From positions 122,727 to 186,726 of the forward strand of contig NZ_PYLQ01000004.1 of NCBI RefSeq assembly GCF_003024685.1: a DNA stretch of 64,000 bases, read 5' to 3'. A program made the translations under genes and the position numbers. The notes under the pieces were generated by a model. That model worked only from the letters and a program-made list of their open reading frames with translations, did not search any database and was not told the DNA's origin. Source of the DNA: Faecalibacillus intestinalis. GTDB lineage: Bacteria > Bacillota_I > Bacilli_A > Erysipelotrichales > Coprobacillaceae. This document shows, in pieces, positions 18,252-27,750 of the stretch (the first letter of the stretch is position 1; each line of letters begins with the position of its first letter).

Positions 18252-18279
18252 ATTATAGCATATACAAAATTCTTGTCTA
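18252..18279 (-). promoter_or_regulatory. Candidate yitT promoter
   Basis: TAGACA (18279-18274), 16-base spacer, TATAAT (18257-18252) on the minus strand. The -35 lies in the loop of a perfect 12-bp inverted repeat (18261-18291). Confidence 0.6.
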
Positions 18280-18291
18280 GAATTTTGTATA
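18261..18291 (-). repeat. 12-bp inverted repeat at the DUF1294 stop / yitT promoter
   Basis: TATACAAAATTC (18261-18272) and GAATTTTGTATA (18280-18291) are perfect complements around a 7-base loop. With no T-run it is a poor terminator; it could be an operator over the yitT -35. Confidence 0.55.
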
Positions 18292-18534
18292 AAAATAAAA
18301 ACAATAAATCAAGATTTGTATAAATAAAATCAACGGCATACCTATATAAAATTTCACATGTTTCGTTTTATGATGAAAACAATACATACCTAAATAGCTT
18401 CCTAAACTTCCACCCATCAAAGCCACAAAAAGCAAAGTATTTTCAGAAATACGATATTTTTGTTTTTTTGCTTTTGCTTTATCAAGACTCATTGTCAAAA
18501 AGCCTAATACATTTATTATTACTAAATAAATCAT
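18277..18534 (-). CDS. DUF1294 small membrane protein
   Basis: An 85-residue protein with about three hydrophobic segments and the family motif around MGGSLGSYLGMYCFHHKTKHVKF (about 40-62; Gly-rich followed by HHKTKH). DUF1294 proteins have no settled function. The ATG at 18534 overlaps the stop of the upstream HTH gene as TAATG and has AGGAG upstream, so the pair is translationally coupled. Confidence 0.85.
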   Translation of the reverse strand: MIYLVIINVLGFLTMSLDKAKAKKQKYRISENTLLFVALMGGSLGSYLGMYCFHHKTKHVKFYIGMPLILFIQILIYCFYFYTKF

Positions 18535-18809
18535 TAACAATCTCCTAATGAATACTGACATATTGTTTCTTTGATTACATAATAATTCATTTGTGTAACA
18601 ACTAAATCATCTAGCGTACAATGAAACAAATAACTTAAAGCACATAAATGTTCTAAATTAGGTAATGACTTTCCTTTTAGCCATTTATAAACACTTTGTT
18701 TACAAGAAAGTCCTAGATAAGTCTGAATATCTTGAACACAATAGCCACCTTGATTCATATACTTTTGTATTTGTTTGCCTGTTTTTTCAAAATTGATATA
18801 AGGATACAT
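18534..18809 (-). CDS. XRE-type helix-turn-helix protein
   Basis: A 91-residue protein with an HTH_3-like fold: CVQDIQTYLGLSCKQSVYKWL (about 24-44) gives the recognition helix, then PNLEHLCALSYLFHCTLDDL, a typical closing segment. It may regulate its own unit (YihY, this gene, DUF1294), inferred from the 12-base gap and the coupled overlap. Targets are unknown. Confidence 0.85.
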   Translation of the reverse strand: MYPYINFEKTGKQIQKYMNQGGYCVQDIQTYLGLSCKQSVYKWLKGKSLPNLEHLCALSYLFHCTLDDLVVTQMNYYVIKETICQYSLGDC

Positions 18810-18821
18810 TACTTTTCTCCT

Positions 18822-19619
18822 TTATAATTTTTTTATTAATCTTCGAATATGACATTCAAAAATAACATACATACCAAAATAAATAGCTTCTGAACATACA
18901 GCAATCGAAAACATCAACATAACCAACGCCGCTAACGGACCATAAACGTTGCTATAATCAACAATAGAAAAATAAATAGATAAAATACCTATAATCAATT
19001 CAATCAATAATGTTGCAACGACTGTTCCTTTAATTGTATCTAAAAATTCTACATTTTGATCAGGAATAATTTTATATAATAAAAATAAAATAACAAAAAT
19101 AATGATAAATAAGAATAAAACTCTTGTTATAAAATTATGTTGATCAATAAAGATAATCTTAAAAATCGGAAAAATAATCAATAAAGAAATCACTGCAAGT
19201 ATTAAAATAAAGATAAGAATGGTTTTTAAAAAAGTAATTCCTTGATCAATGAAAAATGGATATTCTTTATCATTAGGAAACATATTTTTAGAAATACGAT
19301 GTAACTGATAAAAACCTCTACTTACAACAAAGATAGACGCTATTAAAGTTGTTATAGTTGTTATTGATAAAGAACGTGGTTTTATCAGTTGAATAACCAT
19401 TTTTGTCACATCCGGTCTTAAATAATATGATAAAATTTCTTGTGCTGTTTTAATATCTAAAGGAAAAAACGGTGTAAAAAAAGCTAATAATGTACATATT
19501 GGGATAATTGAAAGTATCATATAATAAGCAAAAGACAAAGCAGATGCAGGTGGTACTTTATAGCGGTAATCTAAATAATATCCATATATAAAATTAAAAA
19601 TACTTCTTAATTTTTCCAT
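18822..19619 (-). CDS. YihY/BrkB-family integral membrane protein
   Basis: The 265-residue protein has six transmembrane helices and the family motif ASALSFAYYMILSIIP (about 22-37). The family was once called ribonuclease BN or virulence factor BrkB. Its true role is uncertain. It is the first gene of a unit with an HTH protein and DUF1294. The ATG has a GGAGGG site. Confidence 0.9.
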   Translation of the reverse strand: MEKLRSIFNFIYGYYLDYRYKVPPASALSFAYYMILSIIPICTLLAFFTPFFPLDIKTAQEILSYYLRPDVTKMVIQLIKPRSLSITTITTLIASIFVVSRGFYQLHRISKNMFPNDKEYPFFIDQGITFLKTILIFILILAVISLLIIFPIFKIIFIDQHNFITRVLFLFIIIFVILFLLYKIIPDQNVEFLDTIKGTVVATLLIELIIGILSIYFSIVDYSNVYGPLAALVMLMFSIAVCSEAIYFGMYVIFECHIRRLIKKL

Positions 19620-19660
19620 AGCCGTCCCTCCTTATTAGATAGTATACCATATTCTTTATG

Positions 19661-19683
19661 AAAAAAAGCTCCTAAGAGCTTTT
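19661..19683 (-). terminator. Terminator of tyrS
   Basis: AAAAGCTC / GAGCTTTT hairpin (19664-19671 and 19676-19683) with T-run on the minus strand. Confidence 0.85.
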
Positions 19684-20914
19684 ATCCATTATATTTTAAT
19701 ACAAAATAATTTTTCTTTCCTCGACGAATAACTGTTTTGCTTTGTCCAAAAGCATCTTCTTTTTTAACAGTAAATTCTAAATCTTTAATACGTTCACCAT
19801 TGATTAAAACAGATCCCCCATTAACAAATTCTCTCGCTTCTCTTTTACTTTTAGCAGCTCCAACTAAAATTAAAACGTCTAAAATATTCATTTCATTTTC
19901 TTCAGTTTCAACTGTTGGTACACCTTCAAAAGCAACATCAACTTGTTCTAAAGTTAAATTTTGAATTTGACCAAAGAATAATGTTTGTGAAACTTGAACT
20001 GCTTCTTCATAAGCTTCTTTACCATGTAAGAATGTAATAACTTCTCTAGCTAAAGCTTTATGTGCTTCTCTTAAATGAGGTTGTGTTTTATTTTTTTCTT
20101 CTAATTCCATAATTTCTTCTGGTGTTAAGAAAGTTAAGAATTTTAAGTAATCAATAACTTTATCATCTTCTGAATTAATAAAGAATTGATACATTTCATA
20201 AGGAGAAGTTTTTTCTCGATCTAACCAAATCGCTTTACCATTTGTTTTACCAAATTTTGTTCCATCACTTTTAGTTAAAAGTGGCATTGTAAAACCATAG
20301 GCTTCTTTTCCAGTTTTTTTTCTAATTAATTCAATACCAGCAGTAATATTTCCCCATTGGTCTTGCCCAGCAACTTGTAATTGACAATTTTTATTTTCAT
20401 GTAACCAGTAGAAATCCATTGCTTGCATGATCATATAAGAAAATTCAGTATAAGTAATACCTAAATCTAATCTTCTTTTTACAATGTCTTTATTCAACAT
20501 ATAATTGACATTGAAATATTTACCATAATCTCTTAAAAAGTCAATAAAGTTTAAATCTTTTGACCAATCATAGTTATTAACCACTTCAAAACCAAAAATC
20601 TTTTGAGCTTGTGCTTTTAAACAGTCAAAGTTATGTTGAACTTGTTCCTTTGTAATCATTGGTCTTTCTGTATCAGGTTTAGGATCACCAATTAATCCTG
20701 TTGCTCCTCCAACTAATAAAATTGGATTATGCCCGGCATCTTTTAATCTTTTACTAATTAAAAATGATGAAAAGTGCCCAATGTGCAAACTATCTCCTGT
20801 TGGATCAGTTCCAATATAGAAAGTTAATCCTCCATTATTTAATTTTTCTTCAATTTCTGGAGAACTAACATCTTTAATTAATCCTCTCCAAACTAATTCA
20901 TCATAAATCTTCAT
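19682..20914 (-). CDS. tyrS: Tyrosyl-tRNA synthetase
   Basis: A 410-residue class I synthetase that charges tRNA-Tyr. HIGH is exact at 44-47 (LHIGHFS), the KMSKS equivalent is KFGKT (220-224), and a C-terminal S4 RNA-binding domain covers about 345-410. The ATG has AAGGAGG. A Tyr-type T-box leader precedes the gene, so expression should rise when tRNA-Tyr is uncharged. Confidence 0.97.
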   Translation of the reverse strand: MKIYDELVWRGLIKDVSSPEIEEKLNNGGLTFYIGTDPTGDSLHIGHFSSFLISKRLKDAGHNPILLVGGATGLIGDPKPDTERPMITKEQVQHNFDCLKAQAQKIFGFEVVNNYDWSKDLNFIDFLRDYGKYFNVNYMLNKDIVKRRLDLGITYTEFSYMIMQAMDFYWLHENKNCQLQVAGQDQWGNITAGIELIRKKTGKEAYGFTMPLLTKSDGTKFGKTNGKAIWLDREKTSPYEMYQFFINSEDDKVIDYLKFLTFLTPEEIMELEEKNKTQPHLREAHKALAREVITFLHGKEAYEEAVQVSQTLFFGQIQNLTLEQVDVAFEGVPTVETEENEMNILDVLILVGAAKSKREAREFVNGGSVLINGERIKDLEFTVKKEDAFGQSKTVIRRGKKNYFVLKYNG

Positions 20915-20931
20915 AATTTCCTCCTTAAAAT

Positions 20932-21140
20932 AAAAAACTCATTCCCATAGGAACGAGTTGATCGCGGTACCATCCTAAATTCATGTCAAAGACATACACT
21001 CAAGTAGATAACGGCTTTCACCGTCTAAGCTTTGCACTTAGAAGCTCCAGAGTGTATTCATATTACCTCTTGGCTTGTTTCCACCAACCACAAGCTCTCT
21101 ATAACAATTAAGTAATATTACTTGTCTCCTTCATTGCTGT
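20932..21140 (-). promoter_or_regulatory. T-box riboswitch, Tyr specifier (tyrS leader)
   Basis: The minus strand holds the T-box sequence AGGATGGTACCGCG (20976-20963), which pairs with the tRNA acceptor end, followed by a terminator hairpin AACTCGTTCC / GGAATGAGTT with T-run (20959-20932). The specifier loop reads GAA-UAC-A, placing the Tyr codon UAC at 21056-21054, just before CTCT of the stem I base. Two further stems lie between them. Confidence 0.95.
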
Positions 21141-21146
21141 AAATAC

Positions 21147-21175
21147 ATCATATTAAATTTCATATTCAAAGTCAA
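21147..21175 (-). promoter_or_regulatory. Sigma-A promoter of tyrS
   Basis: TTGACT (21175-21170), 17-base spacer, TATGAT (21152-21147) on the minus strand, directly upstream of the T-box leader. Confidence 0.8.
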
Positions 21176-21182
21176 GTGAATA

Positions 21183-21210
21183 TAAAAATAAACCACTTTC
21201 GTGGTTTATT
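21183..21210 (-). terminator. Terminator of the murC-ytxG-ytxH-ccpA unit
   Basis: AATAAACCAC-TTTC-GTGGTTTATT hairpin (21187-21210) ending in T-rich sequence on the minus strand; it includes the ccpA stop codon. Confidence 0.85.
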
Positions 21211-22210
21211 GAATAGTTGATTTACGATAAATATTTGTATAGCCTACGCACACTTCTTTTGTTTCTAATTCTTCTTGATTTAAAATTTTAGTAAGTAAAC
21301 GTACAGCCAACGCACCCATATCATAAATTGGAAGATGAATCGTTGATAGTGATGGTCTACAAATAAGTGAGTAGCTTGTATCCATCATAGCCATAACTTC
21401 CATATCATCTGGAATGTTTATGTTATTATCGATTGCTGCATTAACAACTGCAACCCCTTCTTTATCATAACTTGCAAAAACTAAATCATGTTTATGATTT
21501 CTAAAATGTTCAACAAATTGTGTATAGCTCTCTTCATAGTGAGTAGAAGTATTAATAACCTGTGTTGACTCATCAAATGGTAATTGATGATCTTGATAAG
21601 CTTTTTTCATTCCTTCAATCAAATCGACTGTACGAATAAGATTTTGTTGAGGACTTACAAAAATAATATCATTTTTACCTTTTTCTAAATAATTATTAAC
21701 AATATCATATGTAATCTTTTGTGCATCAACATAAACAGAACCTATCGATTCATCACTTACTTGCATTCCAATAACAACTGCCGGAATACTATGTTTTTTA
21801 ACAAGTTCAATTTGTTGATCAATATTATCGTTATTAAATAATATAACTCCATCGGCTCTTGTGCGAATGACTTTTTCCATAACGTCGTCCATTGGACCAT
21901 TTCCAATATCATCTGTTGTATAAATCGTAATATTGTAATCCAATGTTCTACCAGCATCACCAATACCACCAATCATATCTTTTACATGAGCAAATAATGA
22001 TTGTGGGAAGATAATTGCAATAGTTGTAGTTTTGTTTGTCGCAAGACCTCGAGCAATTTGATTAGGTTTGAAGTTTAGTTCATCAATAACCTTCATTACC
22101 TTTTCTTTAGTTTTTTCACGAACAACTGATGATCCATTAATAACACGAGATACAGTTGCAAGAGAAACACCTGCTTCTCTTGCAACATCATAAATCGTTG
22201 CTTTTTTCAT
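21206..22210 (-). CDS. ccpA: Catabolite control protein A (LacI family)
   Basis: CcpA is the global carbon catabolite regulator of Firmicutes; with HPr-Ser-P it binds cre sites. The 334-residue protein has the LacI helix-turn-helix IYDVAREAGVSLATVSRVIN (5-24), hinge helix region (PNQIARGLA) and a periplasmic-binding-like sensor domain. Synteny with murC, DUF948 and YtxH genes matches Bacillus ccpA and supports the name over other LacI members. The ATG overlaps the ytxH stop as TAATG. Confidence 0.88.
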   Translation of the reverse strand: MKKATIYDVAREAGVSLATVSRVINGSSVVREKTKEKVMKVIDELNFKPNQIARGLATNKTTTIAIIFPQSLFAHVKDMIGGIGDAGRTLDYNITIYTTDDIGNGPMDDVMEKVIRTRADGVILFNNDNIDQQIELVKKHSIPAVVIGMQVSDESIGSVYVDAQKITYDIVNNYLEKGKNDIIFVSPQQNLIRTVDLIEGMKKAYQDHQLPFDESTQVINTSTHYEESYTQFVEHFRNHKHDLVFASYDKEGVAVVNAAIDNNINIPDDMEVMAMMDTSYSLICRPSLSTIHLPIYDMGALAVRLLTKILNQEELETKEVCVGYTNIYRKSTIQ

Positions 22211-22686
22211 TAGTCTTTTAAATCATCGATAATGACATTTAAATCATCTTCAATGTCATTAATTTCGTCTTCTAAATCAGAAAAATCATCAAATTCTTGT
22301 TCGCTCATTTTTTCTTTAACATCATTAATTTTATCATTCACTTGGACAATAACATTATCAACTTGATCTTTTAACTTAGAATATTGGTCGCTATCTTGTA
22401 ATTTTGTTACAACATCATCAAATTTATCTTTTAATTCATTTAATTTCGCTAAAGAACTATCTTTAAAGTCATCAACATCAAATTCATCAACTGTTTTTTT
22501 AATACTATCAATTGTTTCACTAATTAATTTTTGATAGTCTTCAACTGTCATTTCTTTAGCACTATCAAGAGTTTCTTTTCCTTTATCTTTTAATTCTTCT
22601 CTTAACTCGCTTCCTTTTTTTGGTGCCAATAACATCCCAACAAGAGCACCAATTCCTAAAGTTGTTAAAAATCTTCCTAATTTCAT
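22210..22686 (-). CDS. ytxH: YtxH-domain protein
   Basis: The 158-residue protein starts with a short membrane segment (FLTTLGIGALVGMLLAPKKGSELR, about 5-28), the hallmark of YtxH, followed by a long acidic, coiled-coil-like tail rich in D, E and K (about 45-158). It is stress-linked in Bacillus; the molecular role is unknown. It sits between the DUF948 gene and ccpA as in Bacillus. Confidence 0.88.
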   Translation of the reverse strand: MKLGRFLTTLGIGALVGMLLAPKKGSELREELKDKGKETLDSAKEMTVEDYQKLISETIDSIKKTVDEFDVDDFKDSSLAKLNELKDKFDDVVTKLQDSDQYSKLKDQVDNVIVQVNDKINDVKEKMSEQEFDDFSDLEDEINDIEDDLNVIIDDLKD

Positions 22687-22700
22687 ATTATCTCACCTTT

Positions 22701-22988
22701 CTATTTTTTCTTAATAAAGCTCATCATCATTTTCAATGGATTAAACTTTGGTCTTTGAGGATCAAAGAACTTTGCAACTGTTTCTACAGGCGCATTTAAT
22801 AAGTCTAATTTGTAATTGACATCATCTAAGACTTTATCAACTCTTTTCAATGTATCTTGTGCCATTTCAACAGTATCCCCTGTTTGTTTAATCGCTGTTG
22901 ATGTACGAATAAACAACACCCCTAAAGCAACTAAACAAAATGCACCTGCTAAAATTAAAACACAGTAACAAATGTCCATTGTTGTCAT
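22701..22988 (-). CDS. ytxG: DUF948 protein (YtxG-like)
   Basis: A 95-residue protein with one N-terminal transmembrane helix (about 5-27) and a DUF948 helical region (TVEMAQDTLKRVDKVLDDVNYKL). The function is unknown; it accompanies YtxH. The ATG at 22988 is six bases after GAGGG, whereas the ATG at 22994 touches that site and is rejected. Confidence 0.85.
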   Translation of the reverse strand: MTTMDICYCVLILAGAFCLVALGVLFIRTSTAIKQTGDTVEMAQDTLKRVDKVLDDVNYKLDLLNAPVETVAKFFDPQRPKFNPLKMMMSFIKKK

Positions 22989-23035
22989 AAACATCCCTCT
23001 ACTTTCTTCAATAATTGTACCACAATTTACTCTTT

Positions 23036-24346
23036 TTATATAGATTTTTTAGCTTCAATCAACATTTCTTCAAATTTATAAATATCTTTACTACTCATAA
23101 ATAAGAACACACAGTTATCATATTGCATTAATTCTTTAACACCTGCTTCATCTTCAGTAATGACTTTAGCACGTGCACTATTTTTTGAAATATCATAGAT
23201 ATCAATATCAATACCGTCTTCATGTTTTGCATTTTCTGGGAATGGACAGAAATATGGGTAATCTGCTTTATCCATTTCTTGAGCAAATTCTTTAGCAAAA
23301 CGCGCTCCCCTTGAAAAACGATCTGGTTGGAAAATGGCAACGATTTTCTTACCTGGATATCTCACTCTTGTTGCTTCAATAACATATCTGATTGCAGTTG
23401 GATGATGTGCATAATCGTCAACAAAAACATTGTTTCCTTGAGTTTTTACAGTATAACGACGTTTTGTTCCTTTGAATGTTTGAAGTTTACTTAAAATATA
23501 GTCATAAGACATATCTTCTAAATAACCAAGAGTAATAATAGCTAATGAATTATATAACATATGCATTCCAAATAATGGTATGTTAAAATGTCCAAATAAT
23601 TCTTGATGAATATAAACATCAAATGATAATCCTTGTGGTGTTTCTAAAACATTAACAGCGCGAACATCATTATTTTCACCTAAACCAAATCTTAAAACAT
23701 GTTTTTCAAAATGAATTTTCTTAATGTTAGGGTCATCTCCCCAAACAATAACTGTTTTCTTAACTTGTTTAGCAAATTGTTCAAAAGATTGAATATATCT
23801 TTCAAGATTTCCAAAATAATCAACATGGTCTAATTCAATGTTATTAATAATGGCATAATCTGGATGATAATGTAAGAAATGATCTTGGAATTCACACGTT
23901 TCTGAAATAAAATATTTACTTCCTACTTGTCCATGTCCAGTTCCATCACCAATTAAAACAGATGTTTTATCAAAATCTTCAAATAAATGGTAAGCCATAC
24001 CTGTTGTTGTTGTTTTTCCATGTGTTCCTGCAACAGCAATAGAAACATAATGTTCCATAAAATCAGCTAAGAAATCATAATATCTTGTACACTTTACATT
24101 TGGGTTTTCTAAAGCTGCTTTGACTTCTTCATTGGATTCATCAAAAGCATTACCAATAATTACGTGATAACCATCCTTTATATTATCTTTATTGAATGAA
24201 TAAATTGGAATATTTCTTTTTCTCAATTCATCTTCAATAAATATATATTTATCAATATCACTTCCAGCAACTTCGTTCCCTAATTCATATAAAATTGTTG
24301 CTAGTGGAGCCATTCCTGACCCTTTAATTCCTATAAAATAATACAT
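23036..24346 (-). CDS. murC: UDP-N-acetylmuramate--L-alanine ligase
   Basis: MurC adds L-alanine to UDP-MurNAc, the first step of the peptidoglycan stem peptide. The 436-residue protein has the N-terminal IGIKGSGMAPLA nucleotide-binding motif (about 4-15), the ATP loop GTHGKTTTTG (107-116), and the usual three Mur domains. The start at 24346 follows GAGGTGACAAGT. Upstream in-frame codons to 24445 give a non-homologous extension and are rejected. It heads the unit with ytxG, ytxH and ccpA. Confidence 0.94.
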   Translation of the reverse strand: MYYFIGIKGSGMAPLATILYELGNEVAGSDIDKYIFIEDELRKRNIPIYSFNKDNIKDGYHVIIGNAFDESNEEVKAALENPNVKCTRYYDFLADFMEHYVSIAVAGTHGKTTTTGMAYHLFEDFDKTSVLIGDGTGHGQVGSKYFISETCEFQDHFLHYHPDYAIINNIELDHVDYFGNLERYIQSFEQFAKQVKKTVIVWGDDPNIKKIHFEKHVLRFGLGENNDVRAVNVLETPQGLSFDVYIHQELFGHFNIPLFGMHMLYNSLAIITLGYLEDMSYDYILSKLQTFKGTKRRYTVKTQGNNVFVDDYAHHPTAIRYVIEATRVRYPGKKIVAIFQPDRFSRGARFAKEFAQEMDKADYPYFCPFPENAKHEDGIDIDIYDISKNSARAKVITEDEAGVKELMQYDNCVFLFMSSKDIYKFEEMLIEAKKSI

Positions 24347-24412
24347 ACTTGTCACCTCGTTAACTATTCTATCACAAATTGATTTCTTTTTCTTTGTTAA
24401 GAGTATATTTTT

Positions 24413-24437
24413 TAAAAAAAACGAGCAAAGCCCGTTT
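24413..24437 (-). terminator. Terminator of the MazF gene
   Basis: AACGAGC / GCCCGTT hairpin with one G-U pair (24420-24436), then eight T on the minus strand. Confidence 0.8.
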
Positions 24438-24456
24438 TGAAACATTCTATGTAAGT

Positions 24457-24792
24457 TTAAACCCCTAAACTAATACGAATACATTTATTAATACGTTCCA
24501 TTTCTAATGGCGTTAATTCCCCTATTTTTCTAATCAACCGTGATTTATCAATGGTCCTCATTTGTTCAAGCAAGGCAATTGAATTTTCTTTTAAATCATC
24601 TCTTGATTTAATAAATGTATGGGTAGGAATATTTTTCTTTTTAGATGATGTCAAAGGTGAAATAATAATAGTTGTACTAAATCGATTCCCACTATCATTT
24701 TGAATAACAACAACAGGTCGAATTCCAGATTGTTCACTTCCTACACCTACACTCAAATCAGCATAAAACAAATCTCCTCTTTTTACTTCCAT
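24457..24792 (-). CDS. MazF/PemK-family mRNA interferase toxin
   Basis: The 111-residue protein resembles Bacillus EndoA/MazF: KRGDLFYADLSVGVGSEQSGIRPVVVIQND at the N-terminus (key Arg in GIRPVV), PLTSS, and a conserved C-terminal helix. Such toxins cut mRNA at short sites. The start at 24792 follows AAAGGA by eight bases. No antitoxin gene is visible upstream: only 146 bases separate it from the peptidase gene, and these hold a terminator. So the toxin is orphan here, or its antitoxin lies elsewhere. Confidence 0.9.
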   Translation of the reverse strand: MEVKRGDLFYADLSVGVGSEQSGIRPVVVIQNDSGNRFSTTIIISPLTSSKKKNIPTHTFIKSRDDLKENSIALLEQMRTIDKSRLIRKIGELTPLEMERINKCIRISLGV

Positions 24793-24914
24793 ATAATTCA
24801 TCCTTTCTTTTGATATTATTATATAATTTCTTGTTGACAAAATTTGTCTATTTAAAGAGGCTTTAAAAATATTTTTTCACTTTAAAAGTTTACTCATTTT
24901 TTTCTTTTTTATAC

Positions 24915-24940
24915 AAAAAAACGAGCACAAGCTCGTTTTT
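24915..24940 (-). terminator. Terminator of the hisS-aspS-peptidase operon
   Basis: AAAAACGAGC / GCTCGTTTTT perfect 10-bp stem (24917-24926 and 24931-24940). Confidence 0.88.
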
Positions 24941-26006
24941 AAATAATATAAATATCTTTTGTAAATGAATTTAAAACCTGACATCCATCTTTTGTCACCA
25001 TAACTAGATCTTCTACACGTACTCCAAAATTTCCTTCTAAATAAATACCTGGTTCAATTGAAAAAATCATTCCTTCCTCAACTTCCATTTCATTTACCGA
25101 AGAGACATCTCCATATTCATGAACATCTCGACCAATAAAATGTCCTAAACGATGTGTAAAATATTTTCCATAGCCTTCATCACTGATGACTTTTCTTGCA
25201 CACTTATCAATATCTGATAATTTAACTCCTGGTTTGATCATTGCTTCTGCAGCTTCATTTGCTTTTTTTACAATTTCATAAACTTTAATTTCTTCTTCCA
25301 AAATACCTTCATAAAAGAATGTACGTGTCATATCAGAACAATACCCTTTATAAACACATCCCATGTCAATCAGTACACAATCACCTTTTCTAAGTGGTGT
25401 ATCATCATTTTCATGATGTGGATCAGCAGCATTTTTACCAAATGCAACAATCGCACCATAACAAGTAGAATGATGATTGAAAAATAATTCATCTAATTTT
25501 TTAGCAAGTTGTTTTTCTGTCACGCCTTCTTGAACGAATGGAATGATTTCTTCCATAACAGCATCATTGATTTTACTTGATTCAATCATTAAAACTTGTT
25601 CTTGTAAATCTTTTTTCATGCGTACGAGATCAACACATGGTGAAGCATTGATATATTTTGCATCTGGGAGTTTTTTCATAAGATCTAACAAGAAATGTGA
25701 GGCCCAATTTTTATCAATTCCAATTCTTCCTGGAAAATGCATTTCATCAACAATTGTTTGAATAGCATCTTGTCCATCTTTATGCCAAACAATGTTAACA
25801 TCTAAATCATGATCCAAATAAAATAAATCATTCATGAATAAGGTATGATTTCCATGTTTTGAAATCATGAAAACAAACATTCTTTCATGCGGATCATTAT
25901 AGTATCCTGTACAATAAGCAATTGATTGAGGATCACTTATTAAAAAATAATCCAATCTTGCTTCTTCCATTAAATCAAGTATTTCTTGTATACGATCGTT
26001 ATTCAT
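24939..26006 (-). CDS. M24-family Xaa-Pro aminopeptidase
   Basis: A 355-residue metallopeptidase with an N-terminal creatinase-like domain and a C-terminal pita-bread domain. Metal ligands are visible: Asp in [19 protein letters not shown], His in [15 protein letters not shown], and Glu in FSIEPGIY and VRVEDLV. It trims N-terminal residues before proline. Its start overlaps the aspS stop by 8 bases, so it is the last gene of the hisS-aspS transcript. Confidence 0.9.
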   Translation of the reverse strand: MNNDRIQEILDLMEEARLDYFLISDPQSIAYCTGYYNDPHERMFVFMISKHGNHTLFMNDLFYLDHDLDVNIVWHKDGQDAIQTIVDEMHFPGRIGIDKNWASHFLLDLMKKLPDAKYINASPCVDLVRMKKDLQEQVLMIESSKINDAVMEEIIPFVQEGVTEKQLAKKLDELFFNHHSTCYGAIVAFGKNAADPHHENDDTPLRKGDCVLIDMGCVYKGYCSDMTRTFFYEGILEEEIKVYEIVKKANEAAEAMIKPGVKLSDIDKCARKVISDEGYGKYFTHRLGHFIGRDVHEYGDVSSVNEMEVEEGMIFSIEPGIYLEGNFGVRVEDLVMVTKDGCQVLNSFTKDIYII

Positions 26007-27750
26007 CTTTTAAAACTCCAATACCTAATTCTTTTAATTGATCTTCTTCTACACTGTTTGGTGCTTTAGACATTGGACATGTTGCACTGGCATTTTTAGG
26101 GAAAGCAATAACGTCTCTAATAGAATCACTTTCAGTAAGTAACATGGCAAGACGATCTAATCCTAAAGCAAATCCTCCATGTGGTGGTGTCCCATATTTT
26201 AATGCATCAACAAACCAACCAAATTTATTTCTTACTTGTTCATCTGTTAAACTTAAAGCTTTGAAAGCTCTTTGTTGTAAGTCTTGTTCGTAAATACGTT
26301 GAGACCCTCCACCAAGCTCAAAACCATTTAAGACAATATCATAGGCATCAGCAAGACAATTTGCTGGATCTGTATCTATTTTATCTAAATCTGATTCTTT
26401 AGGTCTTGTAAATGGGTGATGCATTGCATAATATCTTTGAGTTTCATCATCATATTCAAACATTGGAAAATCAACAACCCATAATAATCCTAATTCTTTT
26501 GAATCATATAAATTCAATTCTTTTCCTAAATGATTACGTAAAGCAGCTAAAGCATCACAAACAACCATATATTTTGTATCCGATACAAATAATAATAAGT
26601 CGTTATCTTCACCATTCATTGCTTCAATTAATCTTTGCATTTGTTCTTCGCTAAAGAATTTAGCAATTGGTCCTTCACCTACACCATTATTTACTTTTAA
26701 CCAAGCAAGACCTTTTGCTTTATAAGTTTTTGCAAGTTCAGTTAATTGATCAATTTTCTTTCTTGAATAATCACTTGCATGATTTTTAACATTAATCCCT
26801 TTAACATATCCATTATTTTCTAAAGCTGATTTAAATACCATAAAATCAACATCTTTAACAACTTCATTTAAATTAACAAGTTTCATATCAAAACGGATAT
26901 CTGGTTTATCAATACCGTAAGTTTCCATCGCTTCATGCCAAGTCATACGTGGAAGTGGTAATTTAACATCAACACCTTTTACATCTTTAATGACTTTAGC
27001 TACCATATTTTCACCAACTTCGATGATTTCATCTGTTGTCATAAATGACATTTCAACATCGACTTGAGTAAATTCTGGTTGACGATCCGCTCTTAAATCT
27101 TCATCTCTGAAACAACGAGCAATTTGGTAATATTTTTCAAAACCAGCAACCATTAATAATTGTTTAAATAATTGAGGCGATTGTGGTAAAGCATAGAAAT
27201 CACCATGATGTACACGTGAAGGTACTAAGAAATCTCTTGCTCCTTCAGGAGTTGATCTGTTTAAATAAGGTGTTTCAATATCCACAAAATCATGACTATC
27301 TAAGTATTCTCTAATACTTCTTGTAATTTTATGTCTTGTTAGAATTTTATTTTGCATAACAGGTCTTCTTAAATCAAGATAACGATATTGCATTCTTGTT
27401 TCTTCTAAAGCATCTGTATCATCTGCAACAATAATTGGTGTCGTATTGGCTGTATTGATGATTTTGATTTCTGATGCATCGACTTCAATATCCCCTGTAG
27501 GCATATTTGGATTTTTGCTAGAACGTTCTACAACAGTTCCTTTAACATATAAAATATATTCATTTTTAATATCTTTTGAAATGTTTTCCATTTCTTCATT
27601 GATAATAATTTGTGTAATTCCATAACGGTCTCTTAAATCAATAAATACAAGAGCTCCTAAATTTCTCTTTTTAGCAACCCATCCTTTTAGTTCAACTGTT
27701 TGTCCAACATTTTCTAAACGAAGTTCACCGTTATTATGTGTTCTATTCAT
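25999..27750 (-). CDS. aspS: Aspartyl-tRNA synthetase (bacterial type)
   Basis: A 583-residue class II synthetase with an N-terminal OB-fold anticodon domain (about 1-105), motif 2 region [16 protein letters not shown], the bacterial GAD insertion, and motif 3 GLDRLAM. The start at 27750 lies eight bases after GGGGG. An ATG six bases upstream is too near that site. It overlaps the hisS stop by 8 bases. The shared T-box leader is upstream of hisS. Confidence 0.95.
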   Translation of the reverse strand: MNRTHNNGELRLENVGQTVELKGWVAKKRNLGALVFIDLRDRYGITQIIINEEMENISKDIKNEYILYVKGTVVERSSKNPNMPTGDIEVDASEIKIINTANTTPIIVADDTDALEETRMQYRYLDLRRPVMQNKILTRHKITRSIREYLDSHDFVDIETPYLNRSTPEGARDFLVPSRVHHGDFYALPQSPQLFKQLLMVAGFEKYYQIARCFRDEDLRADRQPEFTQVDVEMSFMTTDEIIEVGENMVAKVIKDVKGVDVKLPLPRMTWHEAMETYGIDKPDIRFDMKLVNLNEVVKDVDFMVFKSALENNGYVKGINVKNHASDYSRKKIDQLTELAKTYKAKGLAWLKVNNGVGEGPIAKFFSEEQMQRLIEAMNGEDNDLLLFVSDTKYMVVCDALAALRNHLGKELNLYDSKELGLLWVVDFPMFEYDDETQRYYAMHHPFTRPKESDLDKIDTDPANCLADAYDIVLNGFELGGGSQRIYEQDLQQRAFKALSLTDEQVRNKFGWFVDALKYGTPPHGGFALGLDRLAMLLTESDSIRDVIAFPKNASATCPMSKAPNSVEEDQLKELGIGVLKDE

